DNA of 39,214 nucleotides, taken from positions 1 through 39,214 of the forward strand of contig JAEUTI010000057.1 in NCBI GenBank assembly GCA_016788065.1, written 5' to 3'. The position numbers were made by a program, and so were the translations under genes. Positions 1-6,607 of this stretch are shown here, in pieces. Numbering within the stretch: the first letter of the stretch is position 1; every line of letters begins with the position of its first letter. The notes under the pieces were generated by a model. That model had not been told where the DNA came from. It made no database searches and saw only the letters and a list, made by a program, of their open reading frames with translations. This DNA comes from Bacteroidia bacterium. Lineage in GTDB: Bacteria > Bacteroidota > Bacteroidia > AKYH767-A > OLB10.

Positions 1-99
1 CCCTTGTTCAATGTCTTGAACAATTGACCGCCGAATCCCTTCACTAAACACTCGTCTTTGTCGTAAATGGGTCACTTTTGTAGATTTTATTTGTGTCAT
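1..99 (-). CDS. Partial IS3-like transposase OrfA (N-terminus only)
   Basis: Reading the minus strand from the ATG at 99 gives 33 codons open to the window edge, beginning MTQIKSTKVTHLRQRRVFSE. The basic RQRR-(V/I)FS stretch followed by a helix ending in DIEQG resembles the N-terminal helix-turn-helix of Bacteroidota IS3-type OrfA proteins (R-R-x-F-S-x-E-x-R-x-x-x-V). The assignment rests on that short motif only. The gene reads out of the window, and its upstream side is the f end of composite repeat region R1. It could also be a stand-alone small DNA-binding protein. Confidence 0.5.
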   Translation of the reverse strand, partial: MTQIKSTKVTHLRQRRVFSEGIRRSIVQDIEQG

Positions 100-140
100 A
101 ATTAGATTGATTTTTGGTCAACCTATTTCAGGCGCGCACA

Positions 141-167
141 AATTGAATTTGTAGCACAAATTCAATT
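141..167. repeat. Perfect inverted repeat upstream of the IS3-like gene
   Basis: AATTGAATTTG (141-151) and CAAATTCAATT (157-167) are exact reverse complements separated by five bases. The same stretch also reads as an imperfect direct repeat (ACAAATTGAATTTGTAG, then ACAAATTCAATTTTGTAG). It lies about 40-70 bases upstream of the IS3-like start, at the junction between repeat region R1 and the presumed element, so it may include the element tip. The exact element end and any target duplication cannot be fixed from one side. Confidence 0.6.
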
Positions 168-183
168 TTGTAGTTAACTAAAA

Positions 184-225
184 TGTCAATATTCAATTCT
201 CACTTCTTGCTACTCACTATTCAAT
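184..225 (-). repeat. Partial 160-nt palindromic unit (R1, second copy)
   Basis: On the minus strand this starts ATTGAATAGTGAGTAGCAAG and continues AAGTGAGAATTGAAT, matching the 5' part of the units at 36754, 36916, 37077 and 39003. It begins 169 bases after the preceding unit (285-394), with a 59-base gap between them. The copy then runs into sequence next to the IS3-like gene. Confidence 0.75.
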
Positions 226-284
226 AAAAGTATCATTAAGAAAGGCAGGATTATGGTCAAGCTGCAGGAATATTAATTTTTGAA

Positions 285-394
285 CTATAGCAGTTTCAAG
301 ATATTGAATAACAAATATTGAATATTACAAATTGAATAAGGAAATCGGGTGCAAAATATTATTCAATTTTCACTTCTTGATGTCAATATTCAAT
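285..394 (-). repeat. 160-nt palindromic unit (R1, full copy)
   Basis: This is a minus-strand copy of the conserved part found at 36754-36856 and 36916-37018, ending in the shared CTATAG. It keeps both nested arms: the inner AATTGAATAA/TTATTCAATT pair and the outer ATTGAATAT with its downstream partner region. The inner loop carries an insertion, making this copy 110 rather than 103 bases long. Confidence 0.8.
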
Positions 395-520
395 AAAAAA
401 TCTTGAGTACGAAAATCCACCAATTTTAGCAGTCATAAAATAAATCATAAGTGAAAAACGAAATCTTAATCAGTCCAAAGCCCCACAACTTTTAACCTTC
501 AACTTTCAACTTTCAACCAT

Positions 521-800
521 GTGCAGTCACATCTTTTTACTGAGGAATAAACAACCTGCACCCCTCTACTACGCTCTGGGCGGCACTTGTCACCAAAGAG
601 TAGTCACACTTTTGTTGCTCTGGAACAATCATCAGCACCCTTCGACTACGCTCAGGGCGGCGCTTTCAATTTACAACTTTCAACTTACAACTTTCAACCA
701 CCGTGCAGTCACACCATTTTACTCCGGAACCACCATCACCAAACCATCAAATTTTCAAATCATCAAATCAAGTGCAGTCACATCTTTTTACTCTAGAACC
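521..800 (-). repeat. Four copies of a 28-29 nt TGTGACTGCAC repeat
   Basis: Copies lie at 521-549, 598-626, 703-731 and 772-800. The consensus on the minus strand is roughly GTTCYRGAGTAAAAAG followed by ATGTGACTGCAC. Start-to-start spacings of 77, 105 and 69 are irregular, and the intervening sequence is itself made of other repeats. Diverged copies occur at 36470-36491, 36559-36583, about 38725-38750 and 38816-38842. Confidence 0.8.
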
Positions 801-864
801 CTCAATTAGCAAATCAGCACATTAGCACATCAGCAAATCAATTAATTAATTAAATTCGCCCTCC

Positions 865-1410
865 ATGAATGAGCAAATTGTAAACGAAATATCAAAATGT
901 GTGCAGACACTCCGCGAGGGAGGTTTTATCATTTTCCCAAATGAAATTGGTTGGTGTATTGGTTGTTACCTCACTGATACGGAAAATGTTAATAAACTGG
1001 CTGCAGGTGATTACGAATTCGGTTCGGTTTTATTGGAGGATGAAGGTAAATTAGGCAAATATGTGAAAGTGCTTCCCGATACCATTTGGGATTTGATTCA
1101 ATTCAGCACCAAACCAATGATTTTGTGGTTGCAGGGTGCCGTGAATTTATCGCCGGCATTGATTTCCGAAAGCGGTGAGGCTGCCTTCAGAATCCCAAAG
1201 GACGAATTCACCAATGTATTGCTACACAAGGCAGGGAAACCAATTTTTGCAGCTTTATTACCTAATCAGGAGCAACCCGCAAAAACAACTTCCATTTTGA
1301 ATAAACCCGGTTTTGTGGTAAATTTGCGGCTGAGTCAAAAGGCTAATACCGATGAATTGGTGGTTATGAGTCTGACTCCTTCCGGTCAGATCAGTTTTCT
1401 GAAAAAATAA
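865..1410 (+). CDS. Degenerate YrdC/Sua5 (TsaC-like) domain protein
   Basis: The 181-residue protein follows the YrdC fold pattern: an N-terminal helix with LREGGFIIFP, then IGWCIGC (YGLGC in the family), a KPMILWLQG strand (KPLT... in the family), AAFRIP (xxRVP) and GKPIFAALLP (GKPLVSTSAN). True L-threonylcarbamoyladenylate synthases make the t6A precursor from threonine, bicarbonate and ATP. Here the key residues are missing: PTDT is PNEI, the KxR loop is replaced by AAGDYEFGS, and the SxN motif is ALLPN. A synthase role is therefore unlikely; a ligand-binding or regulatory role is inference. It starts at ATG 865, directly after repeat region R1, and ends 26 bases before cca, so the two are probably co-transcribed. 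Confidence 0.75.
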   Translation: MNEQIVNEISKCVQTLREGGFIIFPNEIGWCIGCYLTDTENVNKLAAGDYEFGSVLLEDEGKLGKYVKVLPDTIWDLIQFSTKPMILWLQGAVNLSPALISESGEAAFRIPKDEFTNVLLHKAGKPIFAALLPNQEQPAKTTSILNKPGFVVNLRLSQKANTDELVVMSLTPSGQISFLKK

Positions 1411-1436
1411 TTGCTCCCTATTAAATATTATTGTAA

Positions 1437-2861
1437 TTGAAAGATTTTATATCACAGGATTTTTTTAAGGTTATCAGTATTGCTTGTGATGAACTGGGTG
1501 TGGATGGATATGTAATCGGTGGGTATGTTCGCGATTGTCTGTTACATCGTCCCTGTAAGGATATTGATGTGGTTGTCACGGGGAGCGGCATTGAAGTAGC
1601 AACATTAACTGCAAAAAAATTAGGCCATGGAATTCATGTGACGGTTTTCAAAAATTTTGGAACTGCCATGCTGGTTTATGATGATTGGAATATTGAATTT
1701 GTTGGTGCCAGAAAAGAATCATACCGTTCCGATTCCAGAAAACCCATTGTTGAAGAAGGTTCTTTAGAAGATGATCAGAAAAGAAGAGACTTTACAATAA
1801 ATGCACTTGCCATAAAATTGAATGGTAGTGATGCGGGAACACTCTCAGATCCTTTCAGTGGTGTGGTCGACCTGAATGCGGGCATTATCCGCACCCCATT
1901 AGAACCTGCTCTCACATATTCTGATGATCCACTGCGAATGATGCGGGCAATTCGCTTCGCATCTCAGCTTAATTTTATCATCGAGCCCAATTCGCTTCGT
2001 GCTATCACTGAAAACAGGGAGCGAATCAAAATTGTGTCTAAAGAACGTATCACCGATGAGTTGAATAAAATTTTGATGTCGCCGGTGCCATCTGTTGGAT
2101 TCAAATTACTTTTCGATACCCGACTTTTACATATTATTTTTCCTCAGATGACAGCTCTTTATGGTGTTGAATATGTTTCCGGCAAAGGTCATAAAGATAA
2201 TTTCTATCATACCCTGCAGGTAATTGATAATATCAGCAAAAACACCGATAATTTATGGTTACGCTGGGCAGCATTATTACACGACATAGCCAAGCCTGCA
2301 ACCAAACGTTTTGAAGAAGGCACCGGATGGACCTTCCATGGTCATGAAGATAAAGGAGCACGCATGGTACCCGGAATCTTCAATCAGTTAAAGCTGCCAT
2401 TGAATGAAAAAATGAAGTATGTGCAAAAACTGGTACTGCTTCATTTGCGTCCGATTGTGCTTGCTCAAAGCATTGTGACCGATTCGGCAGTGCGTCGTTT
2501 GTTGTTTGAAGCAGGTGAAGATATTGATGATCTGATGACTTTATGTCAGGCCGATATTACTTCCAAAAATGAAGTGAAAGTCAAGAAATACCTCAACAAC
2601 TTTGAACTGGTTAAACAGAAACTTGTAGAGGTTGAGGAAAAAGACAAAATGCGAAACTGGCAGCCTCCGGTTACCGGCGAAATGATTATGGAAGCCTTCA
2701 ATTTAAAACCCGGACCGGAAATTGGAATTATTAAAAATGCCATCAGGGAAGCAATTATTGAAGGCGATATTTCGAGTGATCCGGATGAAGCATACCGTTT
2801 TATGATTGAAAAAGGCGTCAGTCTGGGACTCACCCCGCCTGCCGGAAATTCACACAAATAA
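1437..2861 (+). CDS. cca: CCA tRNA nucleotidyltransferase with HD domain
   Basis: This cytosolic enzyme builds or repairs the 3' CCA end of tRNA from CTP and ATP. The class II polymerase-beta head is clear: GGYVRD at residues 28-33, the metal-binding pair D42/D44 in KDIDVVV, and RRDFTINAL at 116-124. A tRNA-head segment ERITDELNKIL follows, then an HD phosphohydrolase domain with LLHDIAKP (HD at about 282-283) and a later HGHEDKG. Length (474 residues) fits Bacteroidota CCA enzymes with HD domains. The start is TTG at 1437: a stop codon lies immediately upstream in frame and no ATG occurs before the GGYVRD motif. A role limited to poly(A) polymerase is less likely given the HD domain. Confidence 0.93.
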   Translation: MKDFISQDFFKVISIACDELGVDGYVIGGYVRDCLLHRPCKDIDVVVTGSGIEVATLTAKKLGHGIHVTVFKNFGTAMLVYDDWNIEFVGARKESYRSDSRKPIVEEGSLEDDQKRRDFTINALAIKLNGSDAGTLSDPFSGVVDLNAGIIRTPLEPALTYSDDPLRMMRAIRFASQLNFIIEPNSLRAITENRERIKIVSKERITDELNKILMSPVPSVGFKLLFDTRLLHIIFPQMTALYGVEYVSGKGHKDNFYHTLQVIDNISKNTDNLWLRWAALLHDIAKPATKRFEEGTGWTFHGHEDKGARMVPGIFNQLKLPLNEKMKYVQKLVLLHLRPIVLAQSIVTDSAVRRLLFEAGEDIDDLMTLCQADITSKNEVKVKKYLNNFELVKQKLVEVEEKDKMRNWQPPVTGEMIMEAFNLKPGPEIGIIKNAIREAIIEGDISSDPDEAYRFMIEKGVSLGLTPPAGNSHK

Positions 2862-2899
2862 AATCGCCGCTTCGTTTACCTTTTTTCATCTGAAATATA

Positions 2900-2907
2900 T
2901 ATTTTTG
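2900..2907 (+). promoter_or_regulatory. Bacteroidota -7 promoter element
   Basis: TATTTTTG matches the TAnnTTTG core of the Bacteroidota primary sigma factor. It lies 32 bases upstream of the ATG at 2940, in the 78-base gap after cca. No clear TTTG -33 element is at the right spacing, so this is a moderate prediction. Confidence 0.5.
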
Positions 2908-2939
2908 CCATCTCGAATCCAATCTCCAAATTAATTACA

Positions 2940-3551
2940 ATGGCTGTCTACCGATTCAGGGTTTCATTCGAAGAATTCGATGAAGTTCATCGCGATATAG
3001 AAATTAAATCAACTCAAACCTTTGAGCAGTTTCACCTGGCTATTCAGGAAGCAATTGGGTTTGATGCTTCTAAACCTGCTTCCTTTTTCATGAGCAATGA
3101 CAACTGGAAAAAAGGACAGGAAATCACTTATCGTCCCGATGGCTCTAATCATGCGCCTGGAACTCACGACATGAAAAAATCTGTATTGTGCGATTATATT
3201 GCTGATCCACATCAGAAAATCTATTACATATTCGATCTTCCATTACACTGGACTTTTTTCATTGAGCTCTTCAAAATTTTACCTGATGATGCCTCTAAAA
3301 AATATCCGACTTGCGTAAAATCTGTTGGAGATGCCCCTAAACAATATCAGATTATCGAAGCTCCTAAAGGTGTTTTAGACCCTGATTTTATTGATGATGA
3401 AATGTTTGCTGAGGTAGCTGTTGAAGAGGATGAAGATGTGGAAGCTGAAGTAGCAGACGAAACAGAAGTAGGGTTTGGCGAAGCTGTGGATGAGGAAGAG
3501 TACGATAATATTGAAGAGACTTCCGAAGAAGAGGGAGAACGCGAAGAATAA
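2940..3551 (+). CDS. pRiA4b ORF-3-like protein (PF07929 type)
   Basis: The first 150 residues have the hallmarks of the plasmid pRiA4b ORF-3-like family: YRFRVSFEEFDEVHRDIEI, then FEQFHLAIQEAIGFD, SFFMSNDNWKKG and a C-terminal YIFDLPLHWTFFIEL segment. The biochemical role of the family is not established. The last 45 or so residues are a very acidic low-complexity tail (EEDEDVEAEVADETEVG...), likely disordered. It starts at ATG 2940 behind a promoter-like element and ends 23 bases before miaA, so both are probably on one transcript. Its place among tRNA maturation genes makes an RNA- or translation-linked role conceivable, but that is inference. Confidence 0.8.
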   Translation: MAVYRFRVSFEEFDEVHRDIEIKSTQTFEQFHLAIQEAIGFDASKPASFFMSNDNWKKGQEITYRPDGSNHAPGTHDMKKSVLCDYIADPHQKIYYIFDLPLHWTFFIELFKILPDDASKKYPTCVKSVGDAPKQYQIIEAPKGVLDPDFIDDEMFAEVAVEEDEDVEAEVADETEVGFGEAVDEEEYDNIEETSEEEGEREE

Positions 3552-3574
3552 CTGTTTCCTAACACCCTCATGAT

Positions 3575-4486
3575 TTGCCTAAGTTACTTGTTATTATTGG
3601 CGGCCCTACTGCTTCAGGTAAATCTGAATTCGCTATTCAGTTAGCACAACATTACAATACCGTTGTTGTTAGTGCCGATTCCCGACAATTTTTCAAAGAG
3701 TTAACCATCGGTACTGCTAAACCATCCGAAACCGATCTGAAACGGGTTCCCCATTACTTCATCAATTCACACACGCTTTCAGAAACCGTAAATGCCGCAT
3801 CGTATGGTGCAGCAGTCAGGGATTTGCTTTCCAATTTATTTGCTGAAAAGGATGTCGTTATAATGGCAGGAGGCTCCGGTTTATACATCGATGCCGTATT
3901 AAATACCATTGATGAACTTCCGGAAGTACAGCCCGAAATCAGAGCTGAATTAAATGCAATTTTAGAGAAACAGGGACTCACGGCATTGTATCAGCTATTA
4001 CAGGAAAAAGATCCTGCTTCCGCTGCCAAAATTGATCGACACAATCCACGAAGAATTATCAGAGCTCTCGAAGTTTCTATTTCAACCGGTGTCCCCTACT
4101 CTTCCCTCTTAGGCAAATCCAAACTCGAATTACCTTTCGATTGCCTCTTTGCAGGAATCGATTGGCCACGCGAAGAACTCTATAAACGTATCGATGAACG
4201 TACGCAACAAATGATGGAAGCCGGCTTGTTGAATGAAGTAAAAGGAGTCAGTGAATACCGGAATTGTCAGGCTTTGCAAACGGTAGGTTATCGCGAACTT
4301 TTTCAATTTTTAGATGGCGAAATTACACAGGAGCAAGCAGTAACTCTGATTGCACAGCACACGCGTAATTATGCCAAACGGCAGCTGACCTGGTTCAGAA
4401 AATATCCTGATTTTATTTGGTTACAACCCGGTGATGAGAAGTCACTTTTCCAAACTATTGACTCGAAAATGAAGCAGACAAATTAA
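3575..4486 (+). CDS. miaA: tRNA dimethylallyltransferase MiaA
   Basis: MiaA transfers the dimethylallyl group from DMAPP to N6 of A37 in tRNAs reading UNN codons (i6A). Visible motifs are the P-loop GGPTASGKS at residues 9-17, the DSRQFFKELTIGTAKP DMAPP/substrate segment near 35-50, GGSGLYIDAVL near 98, and HNPRRIIRALE near 154. Length (303) is normal. The start is TTG 3575; the nearby ATG at 3570 is out of frame. It follows the pRiA4b-like gene by 23 bases and converges on rnz, its last four bases TTAA providing the stop for both genes. Confidence 0.95.
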   Translation: MPKLLVIIGGPTASGKSEFAIQLAQHYNTVVVSADSRQFFKELTIGTAKPSETDLKRVPHYFINSHTLSETVNAASYGAAVRDLLSNLFAEKDVVIMAGGSGLYIDAVLNTIDELPEVQPEIRAELNAILEKQGLTALYQLLQEKDPASAAKIDRHNPRRIIRALEVSISTGVPYSSLLGKSKLELPFDCLFAGIDWPREELYKRIDERTQQMMEAGLLNEVKGVSEYRNCQALQTVGYRELFQFLDGEITQEQAVTLIAQHTRNYAKRQLTWFRKYPDFIWLQPGDEKSLFQTIDSKMKQTN

Positions 4487-5406
4487 GGCTGCTCGTGTAC
4501 CACAAACTTCCTTCCTTCTAAAGCAAGCTCAGACTCAGGAAAAATAGTTCTGGCTTCTTCAAGCATTGGTGCGAGATCTTTATATCGCGCTGAGAAATGC
4601 CCAATCAATAAACGCAATACACCTGCATTTTTTGCTACCGTTGCTGCTTCAATGCTGGTGGAATGAAATGTTGCCTTGGCACGATCAAGCAAATCATGCA
4701 TGAAAGTTGATTCATGATAAAGCAAATCTACCCCCCGCACCTCATCAGCCAAATGTTCCAGATAAACAGTATCGGAACAAAATGCATAGGAACGCGGACG
4801 GCCGGCACTAATGGTGAGTTCTTTATTGGGGATGATATTTCCAAAATCATCTTCGTAATTCTCGCCGTTTTTTATGCCAGCATAATATTTAAAAGGGATG
4901 TTGTATTGCTTCATTTTATTGATGAGCAATTTCCTTGGCTTTGGTTTTTCCTTAAATAAAAATCCGGTACATGGAATGCGGTGATTCAGTGAAATAGTAC
5001 TCACCGATAAATCTTCATCCTCCAGAATAATTGTACCACTGTAATTTTTTACAGGATGAAAAATTAGATTGTAACGAAGTACCGTCTGCGATAACCTCAA
5101 CTGCAATTCAATAATATCCATCAATTCCTGTTGACCATATAAATGAATTTCGTTATTCCTTCCCTGCAAATGCATGGTCGATAACAAACCCATTAACCCC
5201 AGATAATGATCACCATGCAGGTGACTGATAAAAATATGTCCGATTCTGCTGTACTTAATTTTATAGCGTACGAGCTGACTTTGCGTACCTTCTCCGCAAT
5301 CGATCAAAAAAAACCGCTCACGGATATTTAAAACCTGAGCGGTAGGATGACGATTTTGTGTAGGAGTAGCAGAACTACTTCCGAGAATTGTTAATTCAAA
5401 TGGCAT
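4483..5406 (-). CDS. rnz: Ribonuclease Z
   Basis: RNase Z is the zinc endonuclease that removes tRNA 3' trailers. This is the short (307-residue) form. Evidence is the metallo-beta-lactamase motif SHLHGDH at about residues 61-67, the N-terminal ILGSSSATPT strand, IDCGEGTQ, the late ligands in LYHEST and KATFHSTSIEAA, and LLIGHFSARY. It overlaps the upstream T9SS gene by one base (TAATG), which suggests translational coupling, and meets miaA tail to tail with a four-base overlap. RNase Z and the CCA-adding enzyme are sequential steps on tRNA precursors. Confidence 0.95.
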   Translation of the reverse strand: MPFELTILGSSSATPTQNRHPTAQVLNIRERFFLIDCGEGTQSQLVRYKIKYSRIGHIFISHLHGDHYLGLMGLLSTMHLQGRNNEIHLYGQQELMDIIELQLRLSQTVLRYNLIFHPVKNYSGTIILEDEDLSVSTISLNHRIPCTGFLFKEKPKPRKLLINKMKQYNIPFKYYAGIKNGENYEDDFGNIIPNKELTISAGRPRSYAFCSDTVYLEHLADEVRGVDLLYHESTFMHDLLDRAKATFHSTSIEAATVAKNAGVLRLLIGHFSARYKDLAPMLEEARTIFPESELALEGRKFVVHEQP

Positions 5407-6149
5407 TATTTTCTGGAAACAATCATGCGGCGGGTAACTACCGATGACCCGTTTTCAATAGACAACATATAAACGCCCGGTGCAAAATCACTGGTGTTCA
5501 CACGAACGGTATTTAATCCAGCCATACCTCTAATGGTCTGATCAAATACTTCTTTACCGATCATGTTATAAACACGAAGAGTAAAGTCGCCACCTATAGG
5601 AGAAGAGTAAGTTACATCTGTAAAATTGATTGCAGGATTTGGCTTGTTTTGCAACAAATCAAATTTCACTGCACCCAGTTCATTCACACCTGATGTTGAA
5701 TTGATGTTGATCACATAATAATCAACAGTAGATGGTTGCGTCAACGGAGAACCGAATAATGTTCCTGCAACTTCAAGATCCACATTCATTGTAAATGCTC
5801 CGGCAGAAGTTGGTGTACCTGATAAAAGAATACAGCCATTAGTTCCTCCAGGGAAAATGCAATTTGCAGGATTACATGAATAAGTAATTCCCGGAGGCAA
5901 TCCTGTTACTCCTGTGATGGTAATGCTGGTAACAATTACCGGCAGACCTAAAAGAGAAGTATCCGTGAGCACACGAACCTGAATTACTTCATTGTATGGT
6001 TGTCCGAGCACACCAGCTGGTAGACCGGTTGCGCTGTCAGGATAAATTCCCGGAATGGTTAAAGAAACATCAGGAGTGCATTGTGCAAATCCCTGATTGC
6101 AGATTGAAAAAATACTCAGTAATGCGAGAAGTGTAAAACGTTTAATCAT
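5406..6149 (-). CDS. Secreted protein with Ig-like domain and T9SS type A sorting domain
   Basis: The 247-residue protein starts with a clear signal peptide (MIKRFTLLALLSIFSICNQGFA-Q). A putative Ig/cadherin-like segment follows (GLPPGITYSCNPANC, then GCILLSGTPTSAGAF), with four Cys likely in disulfides. The C-terminal 80 or so residues are a type A T9SS sorting domain: LLQNKPNPAINFTDVTYSSP, FTLRVYNMIGKEV, NTSDFAPGVYMLSIENG, and a basic end RRMIVSRK. It would be exported by Sec, then across the outer membrane by T9SS, with the C-terminal domain cleaved. Its binding partner is unknown. It sits between the STAS gene (28-base gap) and rnz (one-base overlap), in the same apparent operon. Confidence 0.85.
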   Translation of the reverse strand: MIKRFTLLALLSIFSICNQGFAQCTPDVSLTIPGIYPDSATGLPAGVLGQPYNEVIQVRVLTDTSLLGLPVIVTSITITGVTGLPPGITYSCNPANCIFPGGTNGCILLSGTPTSAGAFTMNVDLEVAGTLFGSPLTQPSTVDYYVININSTSGVNELGAVKFDLLQNKPNPAINFTDVTYSSPIGGDFTLRVYNMIGKEVFDQTIRGMAGLNTVRVNTSDFAPGVYMLSIENGSSVVTRRMIVSRK

Positions 6150-6177
6150 AATAATATGGACTCAGTTGTTAGTTCGT

Positions 6178-6537
6178 TCAGGGTTTTTCAATTTCATCAG
6201 TTGTGATCATATCAATTGCATCGGTTACGGTTGGTGTTATTACCAATACCTGCTCTAATTGCGAAATTGAAATGAGTTTTTTAATTGGTTCACTTAATCC
6301 GGTTATAACAAATGCTCCGTTAGCATTTCTGCAAACACGGTTTCCTACCAAAACTGCACTTAAACCCGATGAATCGCAGAATTGCGTATCGGATAAATCC
6401 AGAATGATATTGTTATATCCCTGACTGTTTATAATCAACAATTCCGACTTCAACTCTGCAGAAATCAGGGTATTCAGTTTCTGTTCATGAAGCTTAATTA
6501 CTGCGTATTTTTCTGCCTTGTCGAGTGAATAGTGCAT
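6178..6537 (-). CDS. STAS-domain anti-sigma factor antagonist-like protein
   Basis: This is a single STAS domain of 119 residues. The signature DLSDTQFCDSSGLSAVLVG at about residues 47-65 matches the SpoIIAA/RsbV phosphorylation loop, with a candidate phosphoserine in DSSG (S56 or S57). Such proteins bind or release a kinase/anti-sigma partner depending on phosphorylation; in Bacteroidota the partner is often not a sigma-B system. No cognate kinase or phosphatase gene lies in the window. It is the first gene of a minus-strand unit followed by the T9SS protein and rnz, and has its own promoter-like sequence at 6558-6587. Confidence 0.85.
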   Translation of the reverse strand: MHYSLDKAEKYAVIKLHEQKLNTLISAELKSELLIINSQGYNNIILDLSDTQFCDSSGLSAVLVGNRVCRNANGAFVITGLSEPIKKLISISQLEQVLVITPTVTDAIDMITTDEIEKP

Positions 6538-6557
6538 AATCAGGGATTAAATCAAAA

Positions 6558-6587
6558 CAAATATAAGGATATTCTTACACAAACAAA
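6558..6587 (-). promoter_or_regulatory. Promoter of the STAS / T9SS protein / rnz unit
   Basis: On the minus strand TTTG (6587-6584) is followed after 18 bases by TATATTTG (6565-6558), close to the Bacteroidota TTTG-N19-21-TAnnTTTG consensus. The start codon of the STAS gene lies 20 bases further on. Confidence 0.6.
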
Positions 6588-6607
6588 AATAATAAACAGA
6601 AGTGGCT

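Larger units (their letters stand above)
100..860 (-). repeat. Composite intergenic repeat region R1 (inverted copy)
   Basis: There is no credible gene in this 760-base stretch. It is a mosaic of short repeat families that recur inverted at 36376-37160 (R2) and 38686-39096 (R3). On the minus strand from 860 down: a minisatellite of GCTGATTTGCTAATGTGC type (805-852); four copies of a 28-29 nt GTGACTGCAC repeat (772-800, 703-731, 598-626, 521-549); TTTCAAC/TTACAAC minisatellites (about 494-518 and 668-700); two palindrome-like CCCTTCGACTACGCTCAGGG elements (560-583, 638-660); a conserved 80-nt block (402-483); and one full and one partial copy of the 160-nt palindromic unit (285-394, 184-225). 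Module order matches R2 and R3. Confidence 0.85.

Noticed and set aside
521..800. CRISPR-like array (four 28-nt repeats)
   Set aside because: Spacing is irregular (77, 105, 69), the intervening sequences are other dispersed repeats rather than unique spacers, copies diverge, and no cas gene is in the window.
519..809. Short open frames in the left repeat region
   Set aside because: They translate minisatellite sequence (for example repeated FNLQLSTYNFQ), have no family resemblance, and overlap one another in different frames.
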